Assembly: GCF_007752935.1 (NCBI RefSeq)
Contig: NZ_CP036319.1
Location: 3,968,001-4,032,000, forward strand
Length of the DNA stretch: 64,000 bases
Direction: 5' to 3'
DNA from: Crateriforma conspicua
GTDB taxonomy: Bacteria; Planctomycetota; Planctomycetia; Pirellulales; Pirellulaceae
In this document: one piece after another, positions 36,712-45,739 of the stretch
How positions within the stretch are numbered: the stretch's first letter is position 1
Layout: each line of letters opens with the position of its first letter
Notes under the pieces: generated by a model
Seen by the model: only the letters and a program-made list of their open reading frames with translations
The model's database searches: none
Told to the model about the DNA's origin: nothing
Made by a program: the position numbers and the translations under genes

Positions 36712-37135
36712 TTGCCAGTCGCAAAACGCCCACTTCTGTCCCCTACAACTCCGTGCCTTTGTGCCTCCGTGCGAGGTCCGATCGCGACCGTGGGAGATGT
36801 CTCTCACAGAGGCGCGAAGGCACAGAGGAAAAGAGAGGGTGGGGTCGTGGGGGCGATGAAGTTTGTTGTCTGACGGCCAGCGGCAACACGCCCACTCCTG
36901 CCCCCTACAACTCCGTGCCTTTGTGCCTCCGTGCGAGGCCCGAACGCGACCATGGGAGGAGTCTCTCACGGAGACGCGGAGGCACGGAGAGAATGAAAGA
37001 AAGAGGTCGTGCCGGTCGATCAAGTTTGTTGGCTGACGGCCAGCGGCAACACGCCCGCTCCTGTCCCCTACAACTCCGTGCCTTTGTGCCTCCGTGCGAG
37101 GCCCAAACGCGACCGCAAAAGAAAACTCACATCAA
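36712..37135. repeat. Tandem 162-bp repeat, about 2.6 copies
   Basis: The core CCCCTACAACTCCGTGCC occurs at 36740, 36902 and 37065, a period of 162-163 bases. Each unit contains a left arm CTTTGTGCCTCCGTGCGAG and, about 40 bases on, a right arm of the type CTCACGGAGACGCGGAGGCA that is its imperfect reverse complement, so each can fold into a long hairpin. Copies also share GACGGCCAGCGGCAACACGCCC. The units differ in their AG-rich linker. No gene is supported here; an open frame across the array is a by-product of the repeat. Confidence 0.88.
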
Positions 37136-37183
37136 CGCGTGGTGAAGACAGTGCCGCGGTGCTGCGTTTGTGCATCATTGAGA

Positions 37184-37705
37184 TCAGCGGTCGTCAGTCG
37201 TCTGCCAATCGGTCAGCGTTTCACCGGCGCCGGTCCACTTGGGATGAGGGTGCTTGGTCATTCCAGGTCGGACCTTTTCCTTCACATCCAACCGCTTCAA
37301 CTGATCGGCGGTGTAAAGGTTCGGCACGACGCTGTCGGCGCGACGCAGGCGATAGACGATACAGCCTTTGCGCTGGACAAAATGCATGCCCCAAACCGAT
37401 GCAACGAACAAGTCACGCTGCATCCCCACGCCGGCGACTTCGACTTGATCGCCGATATCGATCCCGTCAGGCCTGATTCGCAGCCAAAGACACGGACGCA
37501 ATCGAAAGCGAACGGCGCCGTAGCTGTAGTGATAGTACGAACCGTCAAACGCGAACCGTTTCAAAACACGTTCACTGGGCAGACAACGATTCGCCGCGGC
37601 GATGTCCGATGGATGAATGAACGATTGACCGTCCTCCGGCCAACGAGCGATGATTCCGTATTGAGGCAGTTCGGGTGCCAGCATCGGTGCAATCGGGAAA
37701 GTCAA
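37184..37705 (-). CDS. Conserved hypothetical protein, 173 aa
   Basis: I do not recognise this 173-residue protein. It has no signal peptide or membrane helix. It is rich in aromatic and basic residues, with segments such as YGIIARWPEDGQSFIHPSDIA, GSYYHYSYGAVRFRLRPCLWLRIRP and DLFVASVWGMHFVQRKGCIVYRL, suggesting a small beta-rich cytoplasmic domain. It lies about 100 bp downstream of the DUF4272 gene on the same strand and may be the last gene of the pst-phoU transcript. Codon use is like its neighbours, which supports it being real. Confidence 0.7.
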   Translation of the reverse strand: MTFPIAPMLAPELPQYGIIARWPEDGQSFIHPSDIAAANRCLPSERVLKRFAFDGSYYHYSYGAVRFRLRPCLWLRIRPDGIDIGDQVEVAGVGMQRDLFVASVWGMHFVQRKGCIVYRLRRADSVVPNLYTADQLKRLDVKEKVRPGMTKHPHPKWTGAGETLTDWQTTDDR

Positions 37706-37809
37706 TGAAACAGAGACACCGCCGATGGAATTGCATCGGCGGCCACACCATTATGACAAACCGTGAACCCCGGTGGATATCGGCCCGAACCATCGGATGT
37801 GCCGTTGTT

Positions 37810-38841
37810 TCAAGTCGACGTATCCACGTCGTCCCAGGCCGGCCCCTGGGCGTCGATCAACCAATGCAGCGCGTGTTGTCGTTCGACCAGCACGAAACCG
37901 TCAATCCCAGCCGGAGGATCTTTTCGGCGATTGGCGGCATCGCGAGCGGCCCAGAGAAGCCGCAAGTTCAAATCAGTGGCGTCCAAGATCTGTTCCGTCG
38001 GACGCAGCTTTGCCGTGGTAACGAAGTCCGATTCCGTCCCGGCAAAAATCAGCCGTGCGACCGTGGGAACGTCACAAATCTTGTCGGCGAATTCCAGTTC
38101 CGGGTGCATTCCAAGCGCCCACTGCAGGGCGTACAGCGATTCGTAACGCCAACAATGGTCAGCGGCCTGATCCGGCGTCGGACGTTCAACTTGCAGGAAC
38201 GACTTTTCCGCCGTGGTCAGTGCGTGCAGCGCCAGCGGATGGCGACGTTCGATGGCATCCAAGGGAATCGGACGACCGGCCATGACCGATTCGGCGCGAG
38301 CGGCGACCAGAAACAACGCAAGGCATCGCCAGGCCACGTCATCAGCACCGCGCAGCTTGACCTCTTGCATCCCCGGGATCGGTGGCAGCACTTCCGGCGG
38401 ATCGATCAACCGATTCCGCATCACCATTTCGCTTTGCAGTTGGCGTTGGCGTGCATCAGCAGGAAACGGTAATTCCGCATCGGGGTGTGGTTTACCGCTG
38501 GCTGGGTCCATCAAGATGCGGCCAGACGGATCGCGGACCGTCCCATCGGCGAAATACAGAATCGCATTGTTCGCCCAGGCCCATTTGGACACCGTTGCAA
38601 ATTCCGCGTCGTCAATTTCGAAACTGAAATGGTGCGACGTGCGATCGATGTGCTGCAACAGGTTTTGGATCGCGGGCGAATCCGCCGCGTCTTTGGCCTT
38701 CGTGACGCAGTAATCACGCAACCGATTCAGATCGTCCGACAGCTTGTCGTTTCGGCGACTGCGTCGTGACGCGGCGCGATGTTCAAAGGACAGGTCCTGA
38801 GGGTCTTCCAGCGTGCTGTAGGCATGAATTAACAGATTCAT
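37810..38841 (-). CDS. DUF4272 domain protein downstream of phoU
   Basis: This 343-residue soluble protein contains a DUF4272-like region in its C-terminal half. Marker segments are DVAWRCLALFLVAARAES and the family-typical WRYESLYALQWALGMHPELEFADKICD, followed by LRPTEQILDATDLNLRLLWAARDA. The N-terminal half (about 1-130) is unrelated to anything I recognise and includes FEIDDAEFATVSKWAWANNAILYFADG. Function unknown. Its start codon lies only 6 bp after the phoU stop, so it is almost certainly co-transcribed with the phosphate uptake genes. Confidence 0.8.
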   Translation of the reverse strand: MNLLIHAYSTLEDPQDLSFEHRAASRRSRRNDKLSDDLNRLRDYCVTKAKDAADSPAIQNLLQHIDRTSHHFSFEIDDAEFATVSKWAWANNAILYFADGTVRDPSGRILMDPASGKPHPDAELPFPADARQRQLQSEMVMRNRLIDPPEVLPPIPGMQEVKLRGADDVAWRCLALFLVAARAESVMAGRPIPLDAIERRHPLALHALTTAEKSFLQVERPTPDQAADHCWRYESLYALQWALGMHPELEFADKICDVPTVARLIFAGTESDFVTTAKLRPTEQILDATDLNLRLLWAARDAANRRKDPPAGIDGFVLVERQHALHWLIDAQGPAWDDVDTST

Positions 38842-38847
38842 GGCCCT

Positions 38848-39576
38848 TCAATACTCGTTCGGATCTTCTGATTCCATCGGCGAAGAACTCTTCTGCCCCT
38901 TGCTTCGCGGCAATTGAATGTCACCGTGTTGATGGCGAACGATTTCGCCTTCGGACATATAGATGACATCTTCGGCCAAGGATTCGGCGATGTCGGCAAT
39001 TTGTTCCAACAATCGTGCGGCGCTGAAACAGTGCATCGCGGGAATGATGTAGTCCTTGTCTTCCAGCATCAAGTCTTCCAACAGGTCGATCACGATGCGG
39101 TTCTGTTCATCCACTTGTTCGTCTTGCTTGATGACTTCGGTCGCACGGACCGCGTTGCCCTGAACGAACGCGTCGACGCTGTCACGAACCATTTCCAGCG
39201 CGTTGGTGACCATCGATGACAATTCATCGGGGACCGGGAACAACGGGTACAAGTCCAGCGATTTGGCACGTTCGGCAATGTTGCACGCCAAGTCCGCCAT
39301 CCGTTCCAGTTCATCGTTGACTTTGATGACCGTCACCACCCATCGCAAGTCTTCGGCGACCGGCTGATGCAGTGCCAACAGCTTCAGACATTCTTCTTCG
39401 ATACGAATGTCCGTCATGTCGATTTTCGTGTCGGCTTCGATCACCTGATCGGCGATATCGCGGCGGCGCTCGACCAGCGATCGCACCGACAACTGAACCA
39501 TCTGTTCGACGTCGGCAAACTGTCCCAACAGATCAATACGCAATTGGTCCAGCGCACGTCGCAGGTGCTTTGACAT
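38848..39576 (-). CDS. phoU: Phosphate signalling protein PhoU
   Basis: This 242-residue protein has two PhoU helical-bundle halves. The first carries ALHQPVAEDLRWVVTVIKVNDELERMADLACNIAERA and the second carries the related AMHCFSAARLLEQIADIAESLAEDVIYMSEG; both contain the E/D-x-x-R/L-x-x-D metal-binding style motif. PhoU links Pst transport to the PhoR/PhoB phosphate response and restrains uptake. The ATG at 39576 begins MSKHLRRALDQLR, a normal PhoU start. It lies 117 bp after pstB. A Ser/Lys-rich tail follows the second bundle. No phoB or phoR is present in this window. Confidence 0.93.
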   Translation of the reverse strand: MSKHLRRALDQLRIDLLGQFADVEQMVQLSVRSLVERRRDIADQVIEADTKIDMTDIRIEEECLKLLALHQPVAEDLRWVVTVIKVNDELERMADLACNIAERAKSLDLYPLFPVPDELSSMVTNALEMVRDSVDAFVQGNAVRATEVIKQDEQVDEQNRIVIDLLEDLMLEDKDYIIPAMHCFSAARLLEQIADIAESLAEDVIYMSEGEIVRHQHGDIQLPRSKGQKSSSPMESEDPNEY

Positions 39577-39693
39577 GTTTACATCCGTCGGGTCGAAAAA
39601 CGCGAACAAGCCTGGGTGCTTGACAAGCCTTGCAACCTACCAAGAAACGCCGTCGAATGTCAGCGTGGTGCCGATACCGAGCGTTCGACAGGA

Positions 39694-40548
39694 TCAACCG
39701 AAGCGGCCGCGGACGTAATCGTCGGTCTGCTTTTCTTGCGGTTTGGTAAAGATCGTTTCGGTGTCACCCGATTCGACCAGTTTGCCGTTATAGAAGAACG
39801 CCGTCTGGTCGCTACAGCGGGATGCCTGTTGCATGTTGTGCGTGACCATGACGATCGTGTACTGCTGACGCAATTCGAAGATCAAATCTTCGATCGCCAG
39901 GGTGCTGGCCGGGTCCAGGGCACTACACGGTTCGTCCATCAGCAGCACGTCCGGTCCGACCGCGATCGCGCGGGCGATGCACAACCGTTGTTGCTGGCCG
40001 CCGGACAAACCCATGGCCGGTGAATGCAGGCGGTTTTTGACTTCGTCCCATACGGCGGCTTTTTCCAAAGACCACTGGACCAGTTCGTCCAGCTGGTTCT
40101 TGGTCAGCTTCATGTGCAGCCGAGGACCGAAAGCGACGTTGTCGTAAATTGATTTGGGGAACGGATTGGGCTTTTGAAACACGATCCCGATTTGTCGACG
40201 CAGCCGGACCACGTCGGTGGATTTGGCCAGGATGTCCAGTTCGCCCATCGTCAATGTGCCGCGTGCGTGAGCACTGGGGACGATGTCGTTCATGCGGTTG
40301 ATCCAGCGAAGCAGCGTGCTTTTGCCACAGCCGCTGGGCCCGATGAATGCCGTCACACGATTCTTGGGAATGTGCAGCGACAAGTCATGCAGGGCTTGAA
40401 AGTCACCGTACCAGGCATTGAAGCCTTCGATCCGAATCATCGTTTCGGTCGGCCCTTCCGATTCGGCGTGGGGCATGCTGCTGGTCATTACACGGGGACT
40501 GGATGAGATCGACATGTTGTCTGCTGACATTTCGGTGTTGGAATGCAT
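39694..40548 (-). CDS. pstB: Phosphate ABC transporter ATP-binding protein PstB
   Basis: This 284-residue ATPase has the PstB-specific sequence [46 protein letters not shown], with the Walker A inside. It also has [21 protein letters not shown], the signature [16 protein letters not shown] and Walker [14 protein letters not shown]. It drives high-affinity phosphate import. The ATG at 40548 overlaps the pstA stop by one base (TGATG), giving translational coupling. In-frame ATGs at 40530 and 40516 are alternatives, since the first about 30 residues are not conserved-looking. Confidence 0.95.
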   Translation of the reverse strand: MHSNTEMSADNMSISSSPRVMTSSMPHAESEGPTETMIRIEGFNAWYGDFQALHDLSLHIPKNRVTAFIGPSGCGKSTLLRWINRMNDIVPSAHARGTLTMGELDILAKSTDVVRLRRQIGIVFQKPNPFPKSIYDNVAFGPRLHMKLTKNQLDELVQWSLEKAAVWDEVKNRLHSPAMGLSGGQQQRLCIARAIAVGPDVLLMDEPCSALDPASTLAIEDLIFELRQQYTIVMVTHNMQQASRCSDQTAFFYNGKLVESGDTETIFTKPQEKQTDDYVRGRFG

Positions 40549-41804
40549 CAGGATTGCTGCATCCGTTGTCGAAGATAGATGGCGATCCCGTTCAGCATCA
40601 GCAGAACCACCAACAACACGATAATCGCCGCGGCGGCGAGTTCTTGGAAAGTCGCCTGTTGCCGACCCGCCCAATCAAAAATCAACAGCGGCATCGTGAC
40701 AACGGTGTCCATCAAATGATGGGGGCCGGAATCTTTGGAGATCGCGGCACCCAGCACGATCAGGATGGGCGCGGCTTCGCCGATCGCCCGACCCATGGCC
40801 AAAATGACACCTGTTAGGATACCGGGTATGGCCACCGGAAGCGAAACATGGCGGACCGTTTGCCAAGTGGTCGAACCCAGGCCGAGCGAGGCTTCACGCA
40901 GCGCCGGCGGCACGCTTCGCAGTGCTTCCTGCGACGAAATGATCACGATGGGCAAAATCACCAGACCCAGCGTCAGCCCACCAGCCAGGAAACTTTGTCC
41001 GAACGGCAACCGAAAGAAATACCAACTGCGGTCGGAATAGATGCCGCCGGTCGCACCCTTTCGGACGGTCCGCCGTTTGACATCCGGGGCGGTCGGTTTC
41101 GGTGTGCCGGGTTCCCAGATTTCCACCTGCACCTTTTGGCCGGTCGAATCGATGCCCTCGGTCGGTTCGTTGACTTTGATCTTCGATCCTTCGCGATCAC
41201 CCTGAGGGATCAGAACCGTTTGGCCGGTCTCCAGCGACAGCACTTGATAGAACTTCTGTTCGCCGGCGATGACCCAGGCCGTCGACTCGTTGACTTGGAT
41301 TTGGCCGAAGATGTTGAACATGTAGACGAATGCCGACAGACCCAACAGCCCGTAAACGATCGACGGAACGCCGGCCAAGTTGGCGATGTTCAACTGGATG
41401 AAACCGCGAAACCACTGCAACACTTTAGACGTCGGTTTGAATTCTTCCAGATAGACGGCCGTCGCGATGCCCAGCGGAATGGCGAACAATCCACATACGC
41501 CCAAGACGAAAAAGGAACCGATGATCGATGGCCACATGCCGGCCGCTTCGGGGTTCAATTCGCTGTGTGCGTTTTGCAGCAAACTGGGCGTCAATCGACC
41601 GCCGCCCTGCACGCCTATCGACGCCAGCAGGACGGCCAAAACGGCCACGCTTAGCAGTGCGATCAGGACGCAGACGACGTAAAAGATGCGACTGTTGCGA
41701 CGTCGGCGATCGGAGTTGGCCGATTGCTGCGCACTGTCAATGTTCGTCAGGACTTCGGGAACCGGTGACTTTGCCAGGTCCGCGGTCGGTACAGCAGAAC
41801 TCAA
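40548..41804 (-). CDS. pstA: Phosphate ABC transporter permease PstA with hydrophilic insertion
   Basis: This 418-residue membrane protein has PstA hallmarks: [44 protein letters not shown] and [47 protein letters not shown]. It is longer than the usual 280-300 residues. Part of the excess is a roughly 100-residue hydrophilic segment (about 170-270, from [16 protein letters not shown] to [12 protein letters not shown]) between membrane helices, rich in Lys, Glu and Pro. With PstC it forms the phosphate channel in the inner membrane. Its start overlaps the pstC stop by 4 bp. Confidence 0.92.
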   Translation of the reverse strand: MSSAVPTADLAKSPVPEVLTNIDSAQQSANSDRRRRNSRIFYVVCVLIALLSVAVLAVLLASIGVQGGGRLTPSLLQNAHSELNPEAAGMWPSIIGSFFVLGVCGLFAIPLGIATAVYLEEFKPTSKVLQWFRGFIQLNIANLAGVPSIVYGLLGLSAFVYMFNIFGQIQVNESTAWVIAGEQKFYQVLSLETGQTVLIPQGDREGSKIKVNEPTEGIDSTGQKVQVEIWEPGTPKPTAPDVKRRTVRKGATGGIYSDRSWYFFRLPFGQSFLAGGLTLGLVILPIVIISSQEALRSVPPALREASLGLGSTTWQTVRHVSLPVAIPGILTGVILAMGRAIGEAAPILIVLGAAISKDSGPHHLMDTVVTMPLLIFDWAGRQQATFQELAAAAIIVLLVVLLMLNGIAIYLRQRMQQS

Positions 41805-42751
41805 TGGTAGGTCTCCTGATAACGCCGACGGATCAGTTGGCCCAGCAGTGTCATGACGAAGGTGATCAAGAACAGCGTGATCGCGACGCCATACAGACTG
41901 TAATACTGCACGGTACCGAACTCGTTCTCGCTTTTGATCATTTCCACAATGAAGCCCGTCATCGTCTGGGATTGTCGGGTCGGGTCGGCCGAGAACGTGG
42001 CGCGAGTCCCCGCGGCCAGTGCGACGACCATCGTTTCACCGATCGCACGACCGAAGGCCAGCAAGAAAGCGCTGACGATCCCCGAAAGCGCGGCCGGCAC
42101 GACGACTTTGATCGACGTTTCGAACGGGGTGCATCCCATGCCGTAGGCGCCCTCTCGTAAACTGCGAGGCACGGCTTGAAGCGCGTCTTCGGACAAACTG
42201 CACACCATCGGCAAGCACAGAATGCCCACCGCGATGCCCGCGCTGGCGGCGTTGAAGGTGTCGAAGGCGCCTCCGCTGACGAATTGCAACGACGGGCTGA
42301 TCACGAGAATTGCAAAGTAACCCAGGACCACCGTCGGAATACCCGCGATGATTTCCAAGGTCGGTTTTAACCACGATCGAATCCGTGGCGATGCGTATTC
42401 GCTCAGATAGATCGCCGTGATCAACCCCAGCGGCAACGCGATGATCATCGCGATCAACGTCACTCGGAACGTCCCGCTAAGCAGCGGCATGATGCCGAAT
42501 TCGGCTTGTTCCAGGTCGGGCGATTGCAACGCGGTCCACTCGGTGCCGGTCAGAAATTCCGACGCGGTCACATAGGGGCTGCTGAAGAACTGATAGCTTT
42601 GGGTCAGCAACATGCCGACGATTCCGATCGTGATCGCAATCGTCAACAAGGCGCTGATCGCCAACAGAAACACGATCAGCTTTTCACGCAACAGCTTTCC
42701 AGCGGTCGACGTGAATTCGCGTTTCGTCAGGGCAACCGGTGTGGTGCTCAT
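41801..42751 (-). CDS. pstC: Phosphate ABC transporter permease PstC
   Basis: This 316-residue inner-membrane protein has about six helices and the PstC signatures LIAMIIALPLGLITAIYLSEYAS, IIAGIPTVVLGYFAILVISP and REGAYGMGCTPFETSIKVVVPAALSGIVSAFLLAFGRAIGETMVVALAAG (EAA loop). It partners PstA for phosphate import. ATG 42751 is chosen over 42766, giving a short MSTTPVALTKRE leader before the first helix. It lies 48 bp after pstS and overlaps pstA by 4 bp. Confidence 0.93.
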   Translation of the reverse strand: MSTTPVALTKREFTSTAGKLLREKLIVFLLAISALLTIAITIGIVGMLLTQSYQFFSSPYVTASEFLTGTEWTALQSPDLEQAEFGIMPLLSGTFRVTLIAMIIALPLGLITAIYLSEYASPRIRSWLKPTLEIIAGIPTVVLGYFAILVISPSLQFVSGGAFDTFNAASAGIAVGILCLPMVCSLSEDALQAVPRSLREGAYGMGCTPFETSIKVVVPAALSGIVSAFLLAFGRAIGETMVVALAAGTRATFSADPTRQSQTMTGFIVEMIKSENEFGTVQYYSLYGVAITLFLITFVMTLLGQLIRRRYQETYH

Positions 42752-42799
42752 CAGGGCAATCGCCAATCAATCGTAAGCGGACCAAGACGCCTGTCGGGC

Positions 42800-43867
42800 T
42801 CACTTGGTCAGGTTTTCGGCAACGAAGATGTCGGCCAGAGGACCGCCACGCTTTTCGCCCGATTCGTCAACATAGTGCGTGCCCAACACGACGTTTTCGT
42901 AGTTTTCACGGGCACGTGCCAGCAATTCTTCGGGCAACTTGACGTAGCCGACCTTTTCACAGGTTTCCGGAACGTTGGTCAGATAATAATCAACGAACGT
43001 CGCGACTTCCGCCTTATCCAACGATTCGGCGTTCACATAAATGAACAGCGGGCGGCTGAAGGGGGCGTACTTGTTGCCGGAAATGTTTTCGGTCGTCGGC
43101 ATGTATGCGGTGCCGTCTTCCGGATTGACGATCGGAACCGCCTTCAGCTTGTCTTGGTTCTCTTCGAAGTAGGCGACGCCGAAGAAGCCGATGCTGTAGC
43201 GATTGCCGGCGACACCCTGGACCAGGATGTTGTCGTCCTCATTCAGGCTCATGTCCTTACGCAGCCCGATCTCATCGGCCAAGACCTCTTTGGTGTAATC
43301 GTAGGTGCCCGATCCGGTTCCCGGTGCGAAGATATTGATCGTCTCGTCCGGCCACGATTCGTCGATCTCGTTCCACTTCGAAACGGGATTGTCGTCGGCA
43401 AAGATCTTGGTCAACTGCTCAACGGTCAGGCTTTCGACCCAATCGTTTTCCGGGTGAATGACGAAAGTCAAACCGTCAAAGGCGACCGGCAGTTCGACGA
43501 ATTCGACACCGGCTTCGCGGCAAGATTCCAATTCCGACGGTTTGATCGGTCGCGATGCACCGCTGATGTCGGTTTCTTTCAATGCGAAACGCTTGAACCC
43601 GTTACCGGTGCCTTTGCCCGACACGGTGATTGAAACGCCGGGGGCGACGTCGCGGAATTGTTCTTGGACCGCGTTGCTGATCGGTTGGACGGTGCTGCTG
43701 CCGTCGACTTCGATGTTGCCGACCAGGTTGGATTGGGCTTCGCCGGTTTCCGCCGTCGGTGTGGTCGTGCTGCTGTTACAGCCGGCAACCGCCAGCGCCA
43801 ACGCGGCCAAGCCGCAGGTCAGGCCGTTCGTGCGGCGCTTCAAAACCGAAACAAAAGTTGTGGACAT
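42800..43867 (-). CDS. pstS: Phosphate-binding lipoprotein PstS
   Basis: This 355-residue periplasmic phosphate-binding protein has a lipobox (LALAVAGC). The mature part contains the phosphate-binding signatures IEVDGSSTVQPISNAVQEQF, VSGKGTGNGFKRFALKETDISGASR and FAPGTGSGTYDYTKE, then GNRYSIGFFGVAYFEEN. It is the first gene of the pst-phoU operon. The ATG at 43867 gives the lipoprotein leader; the frame is open further up without signal features. A candidate Pho box is found about 180 bp upstream. Confidence 0.94.
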   Translation of the reverse strand: MSTTFVSVLKRRTNGLTCGLAALALAVAGCNSSTTTPTAETGEAQSNLVGNIEVDGSSTVQPISNAVQEQFRDVAPGVSITVSGKGTGNGFKRFALKETDISGASRPIKPSELESCREAGVEFVELPVAFDGLTFVIHPENDWVESLTVEQLTKIFADDNPVSKWNEIDESWPDETINIFAPGTGSGTYDYTKEVLADEIGLRKDMSLNEDDNILVQGVAGNRYSIGFFGVAYFEENQDKLKAVPIVNPEDGTAYMPTTENISGNKYAPFSRPLFIYVNAESLDKAEVATFVDYYLTNVPETCEKVGYVKLPEELLARARENYENVVLGTHYVDESGEKRGGPLADIFVAENLTK

Positions 43868-44049
43868 CGGAGTGGTTTCTGCGTCGTGATTGTTTGGGGA
43901 CAAAGGCTGCGAAAGCTCGCCGGGTCCGGCCTGTGGGATCACTGAGGGTCAGTCGTCCTTCGGCGGTGACCGCACGAACTTTCACTCGTTGGGCTGGTCA
44001 GGCTAGCACGGGCGAAAAAAACTGGCGAGTCTTTGAAGTGCGGCGAATG

Positions 44050-44066
44050 TGTGAATTTTATGTGAA
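44050..44066 (-). promoter_or_regulatory. Candidate Pho box upstream of pstS
   Basis: Read on the pstS strand, TTCACATAAAATTCACA contains two TTCACA hexamers with an exact 11-bp period, separated by TAAAA. The 7-4-7 layout and the shared xTxxCATAAAAxTxxCA positions fit the Pho box architecture (CTGTCAT repeats in E. coli, TTAACA-type repeats in Bacillus). The site lies about 183 bp before the pstS start codon. Regulator binding is inferred from position and layout only. Confidence 0.4.
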
Positions 44067-44131
44067 CCGATGTCCGCCCCGGCTGACTTTGGCATTTACG
44101 CCTTTGGTGACGATCCGGACGCCCTGGATCG

Positions 44132-44539
44132 CTAGGGGGACTGGTCCGCCGAAAACGCCGTCCGAAGGAACTCGGGAACACGTTGGATCTGCCCTTCGCG
44201 ATCAATCACCGCCAGCGTCACGTCGGCTTGGACCAAAAGTTCTTGGTCACGATACAGATGATATTGGTGCATTATTTTTCCAGCCGTCACGCCGGTGATT
44301 TCCGTCTCCAATCGCAGTAAATCGTCGTAGCAGGCGGGACGACGGTACCGACAGTCAACGCGGACGACGACGACCAACTGGCCGGCTTCTTCCATTTCGC
44401 GATAGTTGCCACCGGAAGCCCGCAGCAGCTCCGTTCGCCCCATCTCGAAATACTGCAAGAATCGTGAATGGTGGACAAACCCCATGGGATCGCATTCGTC
44501 GTAGCGGACGCGAATTTCGATCGAATGCTGACGCAGCAT
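44132..44539 (-). CDS. Acyl-CoA thioesterase, YbgC/4-hydroxybenzoyl-CoA type
   Basis: This 135-residue protein has the hot-dog fold pattern of the YbgC/4HBT family: IEIRVRYDECDPMGFVHHSRFLQYFEMGRTELLR, with the catalytic-type Asp (Asp in DPMGFVHH) and the following helix, then VVVRVDCRYRRPACYDDLL and ITGVTAGKIMHQYHLYRD. It is cytoplasmic, hydrolysing an acyl-CoA or acyl-ACP thioester; in other bacteria ybgC belongs to the tol-pal cluster, absent here. The start at 44539 matches family length; the frame is open to 44689 without homology-like content. Confidence 0.87.
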   Translation of the reverse strand: MLRQHSIEIRVRYDECDPMGFVHHSRFLQYFEMGRTELLRASGGNYREMEEAGQLVVVVRVDCRYRRPACYDDLLRLETEITGVTAGKIMHQYHLYRDQELLVQADVTLAVIDREGQIQRVPEFLRTAFSADQSP

Positions 44540-44852
44540 CGGCGTGCTTTCCTTCCAATGAACCGGCGGATTCGGTTGCCACGTTGCCCCGACGGAGGGG
44601 GCGACGGCGAAACGGTGCGGTTGATTGTAAAGACACAAATCGACCACGGCGGACGGCGTGCAATCAGCGGGCGTTTGCATCAGCCGCACAGCGACACGTA
44701 AGGTGACGGTTTCGCATCGGCCCGCAAGCCCGCGAAGTCACCGGCCGCGCTCAAGGAATGTCCCGACGGCGGCCCGTGGACGACATCAACATTGAAGCCC
44801 GACCGATCGGCAGCCTGGTGCGTGCCCGGTCGAAAAATGGAGCAAATTCAAC
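44540..44852. other. Divergent intergenic region upstream of the thioesterase and CBM9-like genes
   Basis: These 313 bases separate divergent genes. The first 150 bases are an open extension of the thioesterase frame but look non-coding. No repeat, clear hairpin or operator was seen. Confidence 0.35.
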
Positions 44853-45533
44853 ATGACGGACGAAGCCTCCGAAGCGACCACCCGGTTGATCGACCCGAGC
44901 TTTCTGTTTCGATTTGAACTGGAAATTCCCCACGTGCCGCTTCAATGGAAAGCGGCCGGGGTCAGCTTGCCGGAATCGTGTCGGCTGCCCGACCTGGGGC
45001 AACTGGGCGAACACCCCAGTTTCGCCGACGTCCGAATCGGCTGGGACGAAACCGGGATCGGCATCGCCGTGATCGTTTCCGGAAAATCATCCGTCCCGTG
45101 GTGCCGCGAAACACGGTTGGAAGACAGCGATGGAGTGCATCTGTGGATCGACACACGCTGCAGCCCCAACATTCACCGTGCAACCGGTTTCTGTCATCGC
45201 TTTCTGTTCATGCCGGCCGGCGGCGGTCCGTCACGCGACAAACCGGTCGCCAGCTTGGTGCCGATTCAGCGAGCCCGAGCGAACCCGAAACCCATCAAAC
45301 CTGGCAGCCTGAAAGTGATGGCGATCGCTCGTCACGACGGCTACAAACTCAGCGGGTTCATCCCCGCCGCGGCGATGACCGGATTCGACCCGTCCAGCCA
45401 AAGTCGCTTGGGCTTTTTCTGCTCGATCGTTGACCGTGAATTAGGATGGCAAACGTTGTCGCTGGGACCGGAATACCCCGTGGCCGATGATCCCAGTTTG
45501 TGGTGCCAAGCGGTCTTGAAGCAGGGCGAATGA
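44853..45533 (+). CDS. CBM9-like / DOMON-like domain protein
   Basis: This 226-residue protein lacks a signal peptide. Its layout is that of CBM9-like (DOMON-related) beta-sandwich domains: FADVRIGWDETGIGIAVIVSGK near 65, then the typical RLEDSDGVHLWIDTRCSPNIHRATGFCHRFLFMP, and later DGYKLSGFIPAAAMTGFDP and LGFFCSIVDRELGWQTLSLG. CBM9-like domains bind carbohydrate ends in xylanases, but stand-alone planctomycete members have no known function. Its stop overlaps the start of a tiny zinc-ribbon-like gene by 4 bp, so the two are translationally coupled. Confidence 0.72.
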   Translation: MTDEASEATTRLIDPSFLFRFELEIPHVPLQWKAAGVSLPESCRLPDLGQLGEHPSFADVRIGWDETGIGIAVIVSGKSSVPWCRETRLEDSDGVHLWIDTRCSPNIHRATGFCHRFLFMPAGGGPSRDKPVASLVPIQRARANPKPIKPGSLKVMAIARHDGYKLSGFIPAAAMTGFDPSSQSRLGFFCSIVDRELGWQTLSLGPEYPVADDPSLWCQAVLKQGE

Positions 45534-45712
45534 AAAAGCTTCCCAAAAAAGCCATTTGCAAATGGAACAAAGCGACGCTGGAAAAGGCGTTACCGATTCT
45601 GCTCCAACAAGCCGACCAGGCGCAGTACGTTTGCCGCAAGTGCGGGCGCATCGCCGCTGATCCCAAAAACCTATGCAAGGCGATGCATCGATCGGACTTT
45701 GACAAAAGCTGA
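45530..45712 (+). CDS. Small zinc-ribbon-like protein, 60 aa
   Basis: This 60-residue basic protein contains YVCRKCGRIAADPKNLCKAMHR: a C-x2-C knuckle, a further Cys and a His, a plausible single zinc site. The first 30 residues are Lys-rich and helical (WNKATLEKALPILLQQADQ). It begins inside the stop of the CBM9-like gene (ATGA at 45530-45533), which strongly supports it being translated. Function unknown; nucleic-acid binding or a partner of the upstream protein is possible. Confidence 0.72.
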   Translation: MKKLPKKAICKWNKATLEKALPILLQQADQAQYVCRKCGRIAADPKNLCKAMHRSDFDKS

Positions 45713-45739
45713 CGCGGTGGTGGTTCACGTCCGCTGCGA

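Noticed and set aside
36465-37145. 226-residue open frame across the 162-bp repeats
   Set aside because: It simply translates the tandem repeat and the start of the antisense isomerase gene; there is no domain and no start context.
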